DNA of 64,000 bases from Pseudomonas sp. P7548 (GCF_013386585.1 NZ_JACARO010000070.1:1-64000); one strand, 5' to 3'. Positions 21,386 to 30,516 are shown, counted from the first letter of the stretch. Notes: generated by a model not told the origin, from the sequence alone. A program made the numbers and translations.

Positions 21386-21681
21386 ACCAGGAACGCGTAT
21401 TTAAAGTTCTGCTTGGCCCGCACGTTTCCGAAAAGGCTACGGTTCTGGCTGACAAGAAAGGCCAGTTCGTTTTCAAGGTTGCAACTGACGCAACCAAGCT
21501 GGAAATCAAGAAGGCCGTCGAAAGCCTGTTCAGCGTGAAAGTAGAGCGTGTTACTACCCTGAACGTTCTGGGTAAGAGCAAGCGCACTGCTCGCGGTCTG
21601 GGCAAGCGTAATGACTGGAAGAAGGCAGTTATCTCCCTTCAGCCAGGCCAAGATCTCGATTTCAGCAGCAGTGCTGAGTAA
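21382..21681 (+). CDS. rplW: 50S ribosomal protein L23
   Basis: 99 residues. Lies at the tunnel exit and docks trigger factor and [23 protein letters not shown] is characteristic, with a later tunnel loop [22 protein letters not shown] overlaps the rplD stop. Confidence 0.97.
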
Positions 21682-21695
21682 GGAAGGGGTGCATC

Positions 21696-22520
21696 ATGGC
21701 AATCGTTAAATGCAAACCGACTTCCCCTGGCCGCCGTTTTGTGGTCAAGGTGGTCAACCAGGAGCTGCATAAAGGCGCTCCTCACGCACCGCTGCTCGAG
21801 AAGAAATCGAAGTCTGGTGGTCGTAACAACAATGGTCGTATTACCACTCGTCACATCGGTGGTGGCCATAAGCAGCATTATCGTCTGGTCGATTTCCGTC
21901 GCAACGACAAAGATGGCATCGCTGCCACTGTCGAGCGTATCGAATACGATCCAAACCGTACTGCTCACATCGCTCTGCTGCTGTACGCAGATGGCGAGCG
22001 TCGCTACATCATCGCCCCTAAAGGCGTGAGCGCTGGCGACCAGCTGATCGCAGGTGCCTTGGCACCGATCAAGCCGGGCAACGCTCTGCAACTGCGCAAC
22101 ATTCCAGTTGGTAGCACCGTACACGGCATCGAATTGAAGCCAGGTAAAGGCGCACAGATCGCTCGTTCCGCTGGTGCTTCGGCTCAGCTGATCGCTCGTG
22201 AAGGTGTCTACGTGACCCTGCGTCTGCGTTCTGGTGAGATGCGTAAAGTGCTGGCTGAGTGCCGCGCGACCCTGGGCGAAGTCTCGAACTCCGAGCACAG
22301 CCTGCGTTCGCTGGGTAAAGCTGGTGCCAAACGCTGGCGTGGCGTTCGCCCAACCGTTCGTGGTGTTGCCATGAACCCGGTTGACCACCCACACGGTGGT
22401 GGTGAAGGTCGTACCTCTGGTGGTCGTCATCCGGTATCGCCATGGGGCTTCCCGACTAAGGGCGCGAAGACTCGTGGTAATAAGCGTACCGACAAAATGA
22501 TCGTCCGTCGTCGCAAGTAA
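21696..22520 (+). CDS. rplB: 50S ribosomal protein L2
   Basis: 274 residues. Needed for subunit joining and peptidyl-transferase activity. The C-terminal signature [20 protein letters not shown] (about 225-244) contains the catalytically important histidine. 14 nt after rplW. Confidence 0.98.
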
Positions 22521-22536
22521 ATAGAGGGATACGACA

Positions 22537-22812
22537 GTGCCACGTTCTCTGAAAAAAGGTCCTTTTATTGATCTTCACCTACTGAAGAAGATCGAAGTGG
22601 CGGCGGAAAAGAACGATCGCAAACCAGTTAAGACCTGGTCGCGTCGTTCGATGATCCTGCCACAAATGGTCGGTCTGACCATCGCAGTACACAACGGTCG
22701 TCAACACGTCCCAGTTCTCGTTAACGAAGACATGGTCGGCCACAAACTGGGCGAGTTCGCCGGTACCCGCACTTATCGTGGGCACGTGGCAGACAAGAAA
22801 GCCAAGCGTTAA
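22537..22812 (+). CDS. rpsS: 30S ribosomal protein S19
   Basis: 91 residues. Forms part of the 30S head with S13. Start codon is GTG at 22537; the product [20 protein letters not shown] is canonical. Conserved [20 protein letters not shown] near the C-terminus. Confidence 0.98.
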
Positions 22813-22823
22813 GGGGTAAGGAA

Positions 22824-23156
22824 ATGGAAGTAGCCGCTAAGTTGTCGGGCGCTCGAATCTCCGCCCAGAAAGCCCGCTTGGTCGCCGACCAGATCCGCGG
22901 GAAGAAGGTGGGCGAAGCGCTCAACCTGTTGGCTTTCAGCAGTAAGAAAGCCGCCGAGATCATGAAGAAAGTGCTGGAGTCGGCCGTAGCCAACGCCGAG
23001 CATAACGAAGGCGCAGACGTTGATGACCTGAAGGTCAGCACCGTTTTCGTCAACGAAGGGCGTTCGCTGAAGCGCATCATGCCACGTGCCAAAGGCCGTG
23101 CTGATCGCATCGTCAAGCGGTCTTGCCATATCACTGTCAAGGTTGCTGACAAGTAA
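22824..23156 (+). CDS. rplV: 50S ribosomal protein L22
   Basis: 110 residues. Its beta-hairpin ([20 protein letters not shown], about 73-92) lines the exit tunnel constriction and is the region altered in some macrolide-resistant strains. It appears intact. 11 nt after rpsS. Confidence 0.98.
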
Positions 23157-23169
23157 CGGAGTCGAAGAG

Positions 23170-23856
23170 ATGGGTCAGAAAGTACATCCCATTGGCATTC
23201 GCCTGGGAATCGTCAAGGAGCACACCTCCGTCTGGTACGCAGACGGTCGGACTTATGCGGACTACTTGTTCGCTGATCTGAAGGTGCGTGAGTATCTCCA
23301 AGACAAACTAAAAAGCGCGTCCGTAAGCCGTATCGATATCCATCGTCCGGCCCAAACTGCACGTATCACCATCCACACCGCTCGTCCAGGTATCGTTATC
23401 GGGAAGAAAGGTGAAGATGTTGAGAAACTGCGTCAGGACCTGACCAAGCAAATGGGTGTGCCTGTGCACATCAATATCGAAGAGATCCGCAAGCCGGAGC
23501 TCGACGGTATGCTGGTTGCGCAGAGCGTAGCTCAGCAGCTGGAGCGTCGCGTAATGTTCCGTCGCGCTATGAAGCGCGCCGTACAGAACGCCATGCGCAT
23601 TGGTGCCAAAGGCATCAAAATCCAAGTGAGCGGTCGTCTCGGCGGTGCTGAAATCGCACGTACTGAATGGTATCGCGAAGGTCGTGTGCCACTGCACACC
23701 CTGCGTGCCGACATCGACTATGCCAACTACGAAGCTCACACCACTTACGGTGTGATCGGTGTAAAGGTTTGGATCTTCAAAGGCGAAGTAATTGGTGGTC
23801 GCCAAGAAGAACTGAAACCACAAGCACCAGCGCCTCGTAAAAAAGCTGCTAAGTAA
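23170..23856 (+). CDS. rpsC: 30S ribosomal protein S3
   Basis: 228 residues. mRNA-entry-site protein with helicase role. KH domain motif [13 protein letters not shown] is near 76-88. ATG 23170 starts [13 protein letters not shown]; a longer in-frame start inside rplV (23086) is not credible. C-terminal tail is basic (PRKKAAK). Confidence 0.98.
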
Positions 23857-23868
23857 GGGGTACGCCAA

Positions 23869-24282
23869 ATGTTGCAACCTAAGCGTACGAAGTTCCGCAA
23901 GCAGATGACAGGCCACAACCGTGGTCTGGCTCAGCGCGGTAGCAAAGTCAGCTTCGGCGAGTTCGCGCTGAAGTCTGTAGCTCGTGGTCGTCTCACCGCT
24001 CGTCAGATCGAGTCAGCGCGTCGTGCTCTGACCCGTCACGTAAAACGTGGTGGCAAGATCTGGATCCGTGTATTCCCGGACAAGCCGATCTCCAAAAAGC
24101 CTCTCGAGGTTCGGATGGGTAAAGGTAAGGGTAACGTGGAATACTGGGTAGCCCAGATTCAGCCAGGCAAAGTCCTGTATGAAATCGAGGGTGTTTCTGA
24201 AGAGCTGGCGCGTGAGGCTTTCGCCCTGGCTGCTGCAAAGCTGCCGCTCGCCACCTCCTTTGTTAAACGGACGGTGATGTGA
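23869..24282 (+). CDS. rplP: 50S ribosomal protein L16
   Basis: 137 residues. Binds near the A site and helps place tRNA acceptor ends. [19 protein letters not shown] and the [12 protein letters not shown] segment are diagnostic. The arginine that is hydroxylated in E. coli lies in the conserved [13 protein letters not shown] region. Stop overlaps the rpmC start by one base (TGATG). Confidence 0.98.
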
Positions 24283-24473
24283 TGAAAGCGAATGAACTTC
24301 GTGAAAAATCCGCACAGCAGCTGAACGAGCAACTGCTCGGCCTGCTGCGCGACCAGTTCAATCTGCGTATGCAGAAAGCAACTGGCCAGTTGGGGCAGTC
24401 TCATCTGCTCTCGCAAGTTAAGCGTGACATCGCTCGCGTGAAGACTGTGCTCAACCAGCAGGCAGGTAAGTGA
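24282..24473 (+). CDS. rpmC: 50S ribosomal protein L29
   Basis: 63 residues, a two-helix protein near the tunnel exit next to L23. ATG 24282 shares its A with the rplP stop. A GTG directly upstream adds one codon but is unlikely. rpsQ begins 2 nt after the stop. Confidence 0.96.
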
Positions 24474-24475
24474 TC

Positions 24476-24742
24476 ATGGCTGAAGCCGAAAAGACTGTCC
24501 GTACGCTGACTGGCCGTGTTGTCAGCGACAAGATGGACAAAACCATCACCGTTCTGATCGAGCGTCGCGTTAAGCACCCGATCTACGGTAAATATGTTAA
24601 GCGTTCGACTAAGCTGCACGCGCACGACGAAACCAATCAGTGCCACATCGGCGACAAAGTCACTATTCGTGAAACTCGTCCGCTGGCCAAGACCAAGTCT
24701 TGGGCACTGGTTGATGTTCTCGAACGCGCTGTGGAAGTCTAA
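24476..24742 (+). CDS. rpsQ: 30S ribosomal protein S17
   Basis: 88 residues. OB-fold primary 16S binder. Conserved GRVVSDKMDKTITVLIERRV near the N-terminus and HIGDKVTIRETRPLAKTKSW later. Start ATG 24476 lies 2 nt after the rpmC stop. Confidence 0.97.
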   Translation: MAEAEKTVRTLTGRVVSDKMDKTITVLIERRVKHPIYGKYVKRSTKLHAHDETNQCHIGDKVTIRETRPLAKTKSWALVDVLERAVEV

Positions 24743-24765
24743 GGACTAGGGGTCGGAGAAATTAT

Positions 24766-25134
24766 ATGATTCAGACTCAATCCATGCTCGATGTGGCCGA
24801 TAACAGCGGCGCTCGCCGTGTTATGTGCATCAAGGTGCTGGGTGGCTCCCATCGTCGTTACGCTGGTATCGGTGACATCATCAAAGTTACCGTGAAGGAA
24901 GCAATTCCTCGCGGTAAGGTGAAAAAAGGCCAAGTGATGACTGCTGTTGTAGTCCGCACTCGTCACGGCGTACGCCGTGCAGATGGCTCCATTATCCGCT
25001 TTGATGGCAACGCTGCTGTTCTTCTGAACAACAAGCAAGAGCCGATCGGCACCCGTATCTTTGGGCCAGTGACCCGTGAACTTCGTACTGAGAAGTTCAT
25101 GAAGATCGTCTCGCTCGCCCCAGAAGTGCTGTAA
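24766..25134 (+). CDS. rplN: 50S ribosomal protein L14
   Basis: 122 residues. Inter-subunit bridge protein and docking site of the silencing factor RsfS. MIQTQSMLDVADNSGARRVM is nearly invariant in bacteria. First gene of the classical spc section, though no separate promoter is evident in the 23-nt gap after rpsQ. Confidence 0.98.
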   Translation: MIQTQSMLDVADNSGARRVMCIKVLGGSHRRYAGIGDIIKVTVKEAIPRGKVKKGQVMTAVVVRTRHGVRRADGSIIRFDGNAAVLLNNKQEPIGTRIFGPVTRELRTEKFMKIVSLAPEVL

Positions 25135-25145
25135 GGAGATCCGAC

Positions 25146-25460
25146 ATGCAAAAGATTCGTCGTGACGACGAGATCATCGTGATCGCCGGCAAAGACAAAG
25201 GTAAGCGCGGTAAGGTGCTGAAGGTTCTCGCTGACGACCGTCTGGTCGTTGGTGGTCTGAACCTGGTCAAGCGTCATACCAAGCCTAACCCGATGTCGGG
25301 CGTACAGGGCGGTATCGTCGAGAAAGAAGCGCCACTGCACGCTTCTAACGTCGCCATCTTCAACGGCGAAACCAACAAGGCTGACCGCGTTGGTTTCAAA
25401 GTAGAAGACGGTAAGAAAATTCGTGTCTTCAAGTCGACCCAAAAAGCGGTTGATGCTTGA
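25146..25460 (+). CDS. rplX: 50S ribosomal protein L24
   Basis: 104 residues. Assembly initiator with N-terminal KOW motif (DDEIIVIAGKDKGKRGKVLK, about 6-25). ATG 25146 follows an AAGGAG ribosome site by 6 nt. rplE is 22 nt downstream. Confidence 0.98.
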   Translation: MQKIRRDDEIIVIAGKDKGKRGKVLKVLADDRLVVGGLNLVKRHTKPNPMSGVQGGIVEKEAPLHASNVAIFNGETNKADRVGFKVEDGKKIRVFKSTQKAVDA

Positions 25461-25482
25461 ACACTGCTAGGTAGATAAGACC

Positions 25483-26022
25483 ATGGCACGACTACAAGAG
25501 ATTTACCGGAAGGAAATCGCCCCCAAGCTTAAGGAAGAACTTAAGCTCGGGAACGTGATGGAAGTTCCGCGCGTCACCAAAATCACCCTGAACATGGGTC
25601 TGGGCGAAGCGATCGGCGACAAAAAAGTCATCGAGCACGCTGTTGCTGACCTGGAAAAGATCACCGGCCAGAAAGTCGTTGTGACCTACGCTCGGAAATC
25701 CATCGCTGGCTTTAAAGTCCGTGAAGGTTGGCCGATCGGCGTCAAAGTGACCCTGCGCCGTGAGCGTATGTACGAGTTCCTGGATCGTCTGCTGTCGATC
25801 TCCCTGCCTCGGGTTCGCGACTTCCGCGGCCTGAATGCCAAGTCCTTCGACGGTCGTGGTAACTACAGCATGGGCGTGAAAGAGCAGATCATCTTCCCGG
25901 AAATCGACTACGACAAGATCGATGCTCTCCGCGGTCTGGACATCACCCTGACCACCACTGCCAAGAACGATGATGAAGGTCGCGCCCTGTTGCGTGCTTT
26001 CAAATTCCCGTTCCGCAACTGA
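25483..26022 (+). CDS. rplE: 50S ribosomal protein L5
   Basis: 179 residues. Binds 5S rRNA and contacts P-site tRNA. Conserved TKITLNMGLGEA and TYARKSIAGFKVREGWPIG segments. It is followed by rpsN after 13 nt. Confidence 0.98.
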   Translation: MARLQEIYRKEIAPKLKEELKLGNVMEVPRVTKITLNMGLGEAIGDKKVIEHAVADLEKITGQKVVVTYARKSIAGFKVREGWPIGVKVTLRRERMYEFLDRLLSISLPRVRDFRGLNAKSFDGRGNYSMGVKEQIIFPEIDYDKIDALRGLDITLTTTAKNDDEGRALLRAFKFPFRN

Positions 26023-26035
26023 TTGGAGTAGGACC

Positions 26036-26341
26036 ATGGCCAAGATGAGCATGAAAAACCGCGAGCTGAAGCGTCAGCTCACGGTTGCCAAGTACGCCAA
26101 GAAGCGTGCAGCACTGAAAGCAATCATCGTTGATCTGAACGCAAGTCCAGAAGCGCGTTGGGAAGCTACAGTTGCCCTGCAGAAGCAGCCACGTGACGCA
26201 AGCGCTTCGCGCATGCGTAACCGCTGCCGCCTGACCGGTCGTCCACACGGCGTTTACCGCAAGTTCGGCCTCGGCCGTAACAAACTGCGTGAAGCGGCAA
26301 TGCGTGGTGACGTACCAGGTCTGGTTAAAGCCAGCTGGTAA
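26036..26341 (+). CDS. rpsN: 30S ribosomal protein S14, zinc-free form
   Basis: 101 residues, the longer form without the CxxC zinc motifs. Only one Cys lies in the NRCRLTGRPHG signature. ATG 26036 gives MAKMSMKNRELKR; the upstream in-frame start inside rplE is rejected. A 208-bp gap with a terminator-like hairpin and a new promoter follows, unlike the tight rpsN-rpsH junction of E. coli. Confidence 0.97.
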   Translation: MAKMSMKNRELKRQLTVAKYAKKRAALKAIIVDLNASPEARWEATVALQKQPRDASASRMRNRCRLTGRPHGVYRKFGLGRNKLREAAMRGDVPGLVKASW

Positions 26342-26404
26342 GTACTTTCAAAGTCCGGGTGGTTGGCGTCGCAAGATAGCGACCACCGGTGACCTTGAAT
26401 CTGG

Positions 26405-26432
26405 AACAAGCCCCTTTTGGGGCTTGTTTCAT
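26405..26432 (+). terminator. Terminator-like hairpin after rpsN
   Basis: Perfect 10-bp stem AACAAGCCCC (26405-26414) with GGGGCTTGTT (26419-26428), loop TTTT, tail TCATTT. The broken T-run predicts partial termination within the ribosomal protein cluster. The downstream arm overlaps the -35 of the next promoter. Confidence 0.65.
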
Positions 26433-26452
26433 TTCCGGAGTGTGTCTAGAAT
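26424..26452 (+). promoter_or_regulatory. Promoter upstream of rpsH
   Basis: TTGTTT at 26424-26429, 17-bp spacer, TAGAAT at 26447-26452. Transcription would start near 26460, giving a leader of about 90 nt. Together with the hairpin at 26405-26428 it would uncouple rpsH-rpmJ from the S10-rpsN section. Confidence 0.55.
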
Positions 26453-26507
26453 ACCCGGCTCGCCTGAGCCCGTGTTTTCTATGCCCGGAGATTCTCGGCG
26501 ACATATG

Positions 26508-26528
26508 TAGCCGCAAGGCTAATTTTTT
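26508..26528 (+). promoter_or_regulatory. Leader hairpin with T-run before rpsH
   Basis: Five-bp stem TAGCC (26508-26512) / GGCTA (26517-26521) capped by a GCAA tetraloop, followed by A and seven T residues. Terminator-like and located 21 nt before rpsH; could be an attenuator or only a short structured leader. Stem is short, so function is uncertain. Confidence 0.4.
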
Positions 26529-26549
26529 TGTATTAGGAGCGTCTAGCCC

Positions 26550-26942
26550 ATGAGTATGCAGGACCCGTTAGCGGACATGCTAACTCGTATCCGTAATGCC
26601 CAGATGGCTGAAAAGTCCGTCGTAAGCATGCCATCTTCCAAGTTGAAGGTAGCTGTTGCCAAAGTCCTGAAAGACGAAGGCTACATTGCGGGTTATCAGA
26701 TCAGCAGCGATGTAAAAGCACTGCTGTCCATCGAGCTGAAGTACTTCGAAGGCCGTTCGGTCATCGAGGAAGTGAAGCGCGTTAGCCGTCCAGGCCTGCG
26801 TCAGTACAAGTCCGCTGAAGATCTGCCGAAAGTTCGTGGCGGTCTGGGCGTGTCTATCGTCTCCACCAACAAAGGTGTGATGACGGATCGTGCTGCGCGC
26901 GCTGCCGGTGTCGGCGGCGAAGTTCTTTGCACTGTGTTCTAA
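26550..26942 (+). CDS. rpsH: 30S ribosomal protein S8
   Basis: 130 residues. Primary 16S central-domain binder and, in E. coli, the translational repressor of the spc operon. MSMQDPLADMLTRIRNAQ and the C-terminal GVMTDRAARAAGVGGEVLC are diagnostic. Here it heads its own possible transcription unit after a 208-bp gap. Confidence 0.98.
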   Translation: MSMQDPLADMLTRIRNAQMAEKSVVSMPSSKLKVAVAKVLKDEGYIAGYQISSDVKALLSIELKYFEGRSVIEEVKRVSRPGLRQYKSAEDLPKVRGGLGVSIVSTNKGVMTDRAARAAGVGGEVLCTVF

Positions 26943-26954
26943 GGGGGGATAAGC

Positions 26955-27488
26955 ATGTCTCGCGTCGCTAAGAACCCCGTTAAGCTGCCAGCCGGTGTCG
27001 AAGTCAAATTCGCAGGCCAACAGCTTTCGGTGAAGGGTGCCAAGGGTACTCTTGAACTGAACATCCATTCGTCCGTTGAGATCGTTGAAGAAGCTGGTGA
27101 GCTGCGTTTCGCTGCTCGCAATGGCGATCAACAAACTCGCGCAATGGCCGGTACCACGCGTGCGTTGGTAAACAACATGGTCCAAGGCGTAAGCCAAGGC
27201 TTTGAGCGCAAGCTCCAGCTGGTCGGTGTTGGTTACAAGGCGCAAGCAAAAGGCACGGTTTTGAACCTGGCCCTTGGCTTCTCGCACCCTGTGGATTACG
27301 AACTGCCAGCGGGCATCACTGCTGAGACCCCTAGCCAGACCGATATCCTGATCAAGGGCATCGATAAGCAGCTGGTAGGTCAAGTGGCCGCTGAGATCCG
27401 CGACTTCCGTCCACCAGAGCCGTACAAAGGCAAAGGTGTGCGCTACGCGGACGAAGTCGTCCGTCGTAAAGAAGCCAAGAAGAAGTAG
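26955..27488 (+). CDS. rplF: 50S ribosomal protein L6
   Basis: 177 residues. Two-domain protein near the sarcin-ricin loop and factor-binding site. MSRVAKNPVKLPAGVEV and C-terminal PPEPYKGKGVRYADEVVRRK are typical. 12 nt after rpsH. Confidence 0.98.
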   Translation: MSRVAKNPVKLPAGVEVKFAGQQLSVKGAKGTLELNIHSSVEIVEEAGELRFAARNGDQQTRAMAGTTRALVNNMVQGVSQGFERKLQLVGVGYKAQAKGTVLNLALGFSHPVDYELPAGITAETPSQTDILIKGIDKQLVGQVAAEIRDFRPPEPYKGKGVRYADEVVRRKEAKKK

Positions 27489-27498
27489 GGCATAGCAA

Positions 27499-27849
27499 AT
27501 GACCGACAAAAAAGTTACTCGACTGCGTCGCGCTCGCAAAGCACGCCTGAAAATGCACGAACTCGAAGTCGTGCGTCTCTGCGTGTTCCGCTCGTCGCAG
27601 CACATCTACGCCCAGGTCATCTCGGCCGACGGCAACAAAGTCCTGGCAAGCGCCTCGACTTTGGATAAAGAACTGCGTGATGGTGCCACCGGCAACATCG
27701 ACGCGGCCACAAAGGTTGGCCAGCTGGTCGCTACGCGTGCTAAGGCCGCTGGCGTCTCGCAAGTGGCTTTCGACCGCTCTGGCTTCAAGTACCACGGTCG
27801 CGTGAAAGCGCTGGCTGATGCTGCTCGTGAAGCTGGGCTGGAGTTCTAA
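27499..27849 (+). CDS. rplR: 50S ribosomal protein L18
   Basis: 116 residues. 5S rRNA-binding protein of the central protuberance. RLRRARKARLKMHELEVVRL near the N-terminus and C-terminal FDRSGFKYHGRVKALADAAR are canonical. rpsE starts 3 nt after the stop. Confidence 0.98.
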   Translation: MTDKKVTRLRRARKARLKMHELEVVRLCVFRSSQHIYAQVISADGNKVLASASTLDKELRDGATGNIDAATKVGQLVATRAKAAGVSQVAFDRSGFKYHGRVKALADAAREAGLEF

Positions 27850-27852
27850 GTT

Positions 27853-28353
27853 ATGTCAAATAACGACCAAAAGCGCGACGAAGGCTACATTGAGAAGCTG
27901 GTTCAAGTTAACCGCGTAGCCAAAACCGTTAAAGGCGGCCGTATCTTCACTTTCACCGCGTTGACCGTGGTAGGTGATGGTAAAGGGCGTGTTGGCTTCG
28001 GCCGTGGCAAGTCGCGTGAAGTGCCTGCTGCAATCCAGAAGGCTATGGAAGCTGCTCGTCGCAACATGATCCAAGTTGATCTGAACGGCACCACTCTGCA
28101 GTACGCAATGAAGTCTGCCCATGGCGCTTCGAAGGTGTACATGCAGCCTGCTTCTGAAGGTACCGGTATCATCGCTGGCGGCGCTATGCGTGCTGTCCTC
28201 GAAGTTGCTGGCGTTCAGAACGTTCTGGCCAAGTGCTACGGCTCGACTAACCCGGTAAACGTGGTTCACGCCACCTTTAAGGGTCTGAAGGCTATGCAAT
28301 CTCCTGAGTCCATCGCTGCCAAGCGTGGCCTGACTGTCAAGGAGATCTTCTGA
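27853..28353 (+). CDS. rpsE: 30S ribosomal protein S5
   Basis: 166 residues. mRNA entry and accuracy protein. The loop [20 protein letters not shown] (about 18-37), altered in some spectinomycin-resistant strains, is intact. [18 protein letters not shown] follows. rpmD begins 2 nt after the stop. Confidence 0.98.
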
Positions 28354-28355
28354 TC

Positions 28356-28532
28356 ATGGCTACCGTTAAAGTAACGCTGATCAAAAGCATGACCGGCCGC
28401 ATCCCTAACCACAAACTGTGTGTTAAAGGTCTGGGTCTGCGTCGCATCGGTCACACTGTAGAAGTCCAGGATACTCCCGAGAATCGCGGGATGATCAACA
28501 AGGCTTACTACATGCTGCGTGTAGAGGGTTAA
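28356..28532 (+). CDS. rpmD: 50S ribosomal protein L30
   Basis: 58 residues, short enough to be missed by ORF finders. Translates as [20 protein letters not shown] followed by [17 protein letters not shown] and ends MLRVEG. It is flanked by rpsE (2 nt) and rplO (3 nt), as in all spc operons. Binds 23S rRNA at the subunit edge. Confidence 0.98.
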
Positions 28533-28535
28533 TCG

Positions 28536-28973
28536 ATGAAACTCAATGATCTGAGTCCAGCGCCGGGTTCCCGTCGCGAAAAGCATCGTCCGGGCCGTGG
28601 TATCGGTAGCGGTTTGGGTAAGACTGGTGGCCGTGGCCACAAAGGTCAAACCTCCCGTTCCGGTGGCACCATTGCTCCAGGCTTTGAAGGCGGTCAACAG
28701 CCGCTGCATCGTCGCCTGCCTAAGTTCGGTTTCGTATCCCTGAAAGCCATGGATCGCGCAGAAGTGCGTCTGTCCGAACTGGCTAAAGTGGACGGCGACA
28801 TCGTTACTCTGCAGACCCTGAAAGATGCCAACGTGATCAACGTCAACGTACAGCGTGTGAAAATCATGCTGTCCGGTGAAGTGGCTCGCGCTGTCACTAT
28901 CGGCAAGGGAATCGGCGCCACCAAAGGTGCGCGTTCGGCTATCGAAGCAGCTGGCGGCAAGTTCGAGGAATAA
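28536..28973 (+). CDS. rplO: 50S ribosomal protein L15
   Basis: 145 residues. Late-assembly protein with a glycine- and basic-rich extended N-terminus (GRGIGSGLGKTGGRGHKGQ, about 22-40). The stop codon abuts the secY start with no spacer. Confidence 0.98.
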   Translation: MKLNDLSPAPGSRREKHRPGRGIGSGLGKTGGRGHKGQTSRSGGTIAPGFEGGQQPLHRRLPKFGFVSLKAMDRAEVRLSELAKVDGDIVTLQTLKDANVINVNVQRVKIMLSGEVARAVTIGKGIGATKGARSAIEAAGGKFEE

Positions 28974-30302
28974 ATGGCTAAGCAAGGTGCTCTCTCAGCG
29001 CTCGGCAAAGGCGGTATGTCTGAACTTTGGGCTCGTCTGCGTTTTCTGTTCCTGGCGATTATCGTCTACCGAATAGGCGCACACATCCCGGTTCCAGGTA
29101 TCAACCCGGACCGACTCGCAGACCTGTTTCGACAGAATGAGGGGACCATTCTTAGCTTGTTCAACATGTTTTCCGGCGGCGCGCTGGAGCGGATGAGCAT
29201 TTTTGCACTGGGGATCATGCCGTACATTTCGGCATCGATCATCATGCAACTGATGACCGCCGTCAGCCCGCAGCTGGAACAGTTGAAGAAGGAAGGTGAA
29301 GCTGGCCGTCGCAAGATTAGCCAGTACACCCGCTACGGCACTGTCATCCTCGCCCTGGTCCAAGCTATCGGCATGTCCGTTGGCTTGGCTGGGCAGGGTG
29401 TTGCGTTCACTGGTGACTTTGGCTTCTATTTCGTCGCAGTATCCACATTTGTGGCTGGTGCGATGTTCATGATGTGGCTGGGTGAGCAGATTACTGAGCG
29501 TGGTGTTGGCAACGGTATCTCGATGTTGATTTTCGCAGGTATCGTCGCCGGTCTTCCGAGAGCAATCGGGCAGTCTTTCGAGTCTGCACGTCAGGGTGAT
29601 ATCAATATCTTCGCCTTGGTTGCCATCGGTTTGCTGGCAGTAGCGATTATCGGTTTTGTGGTGTTCATTGAGCGTGGTCAGCGTCGTATTGCTGTTCACT
29701 ACGCCAAGCGTCAGCAGGGCCGTAAGGTCTTTGCTGCGCAGACCAGCCACTTGCCGCTGAAAGTGAATATGGCCGGTGTTATTCCGGCAATTTTCGCGAG
29801 CAGCATTTTGCTGTTTCCGGCTTCGTTGGGTACCTGGTTTGGTCAGTCTGAAAATATGGGCTGGCTGCAGGACCTCTCTCAGTCGATCGCTCCTGGTCAG
29901 CCGTTGAATATTCTGCTGTTTAGTGCAGGGATTATTTTCTTCTGCTTCTTCTATACGGCGTTGATGTTCAATCCGAAAGACGTAGCGGAAAACCTGAAGA
30001 AGTCCGGTGCCTTTATTCCGGGTATCCGTCCAGGTGAGCAGTCTGCACGCTACATTGATGGCGTTCTGACTCGTTTGACCCTGTTCGGTGCTCTATATAT
30101 GACGGCCGTGTGCCTGTTGCCCCAGTTCCTGGTGGTTGCAGCAAACGTTCCGTTCTACCTTGGCGGGACCTCGTTGCTGATCGTGGTCGTGGTTGTGATG
30201 GACTTCATGTCCCAAGTACAATCGCACCTCGTTTCGCACCAGTACGAATCCCTGATGAAGAAAGCCAACCTGAAGGGTTACGGCAGCGGCATGTTGCGCT
30301 GA
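28974..30302 (+). CDS. secY: SecY, preprotein translocase channel subunit
   Basis: 442 residues with ten predicted membrane helices. It forms the protein-conducting channel with SecE and SecG. The first conserved segment (LRFLFLAIIVYRIGAHIPVP) contains TM1, and the plug-region stretch FSGGALERMSIFALGIMPYI is near 64-83. The cytoplasmic loop ERGQRRIAVHYAKRQ (about 225-240) binds SecA/ribosome. Directly adjacent to rplO, so expression is tied to ribosomal proteins. Confidence 0.98.
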   Translation: MAKQGALSALGKGGMSELWARLRFLFLAIIVYRIGAHIPVPGINPDRLADLFRQNEGTILSLFNMFSGGALERMSIFALGIMPYISASIIMQLMTAVSPQLEQLKKEGEAGRRKISQYTRYGTVILALVQAIGMSVGLAGQGVAFTGDFGFYFVAVSTFVAGAMFMMWLGEQITERGVGNGISMLIFAGIVAGLPRAIGQSFESARQGDINIFALVAIGLLAVAIIGFVVFIERGQRRIAVHYAKRQQGRKVFAAQTSHLPLKVNMAGVIPAIFASSILLFPASLGTWFGQSENMGWLQDLSQSIAPGQPLNILLFSAGIIFFCFFYTALMFNPKDVAENLKKSGAFIPGIRPGEQSARYIDGVLTRLTLFGALYMTAVCLLPQFLVVAANVPFYLGGTSLLIVVVVVMDFMSQVQSHLVSHQYESLMKKANLKGYGSGMLR

Positions 30303-30329
30303 GTACCCATAAGGTTCGAGGAGTTGGTG

Positions 30330-30446
30330 ATGAAAGTTCGTGCATCGGTGAAAAAGCTGTGCCGTAACTGCAAGATTATTCGCCGCGAAGGTGTTGTTCG
30401 AGTAATTTGCAGCGCGGAACCGCGTCACAAACAGCGCCAAGGCTGA
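30330..30446 (+). CDS. rpmJ: 50S ribosomal protein L36, zinc-binding form
   Basis: 38 residues: [20 protein letters not shown] then [18 protein letters not shown]. Cys 11, Cys 14, Cys 27 and His 33 form the zinc-ribbon set, so this is the zinc-requiring (C+) paralogue; a zinc-free copy may exist elsewhere under Zur control. Too short for standard ORF cut-offs. 27 nt after secY. Confidence 0.98.
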
Positions 30447-30463
30447 GTGTGATCCGCTTGAAG

Positions 30464-30487
30464 CCCGGCAGCTAGTGCGCTGCCGGG
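30464..30487 (+). terminator. Hairpin after rpmJ
   Basis: Nine-bp stem CCCGGCAGC (30464-30472) with GCTGCCGGG (30479-30487). It is followed by TTGATTATTTGTTATT rather than a pure T-run, so at best a weak terminator. Its 3' side abuts the promoter before rpsM. Confidence 0.45.
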
Positions 30488-30516
30488 TTGATTATTTGTT
30501 ATTACAGCGATATTAT
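30488..30516 (+). promoter_or_regulatory. Promoter of the alpha operon (rpsM-rplQ)
   Basis: TTGATT at 30488-30493, 17-bp spacer, TATTAT at 30511-30516, followed by a GC-rich discriminator CTCGCGCCC. Leader of about 50 nt to rpsM, where S4 could act as repressor as in E. coli. Confidence 0.65.

Noticed and set aside
26470..26549. Small ORF between rpsN and rpsH (26289-26510)
   Set aside because: It begins inside rpsN in another frame and covers the hairpin and promoter; not conserved-looking.
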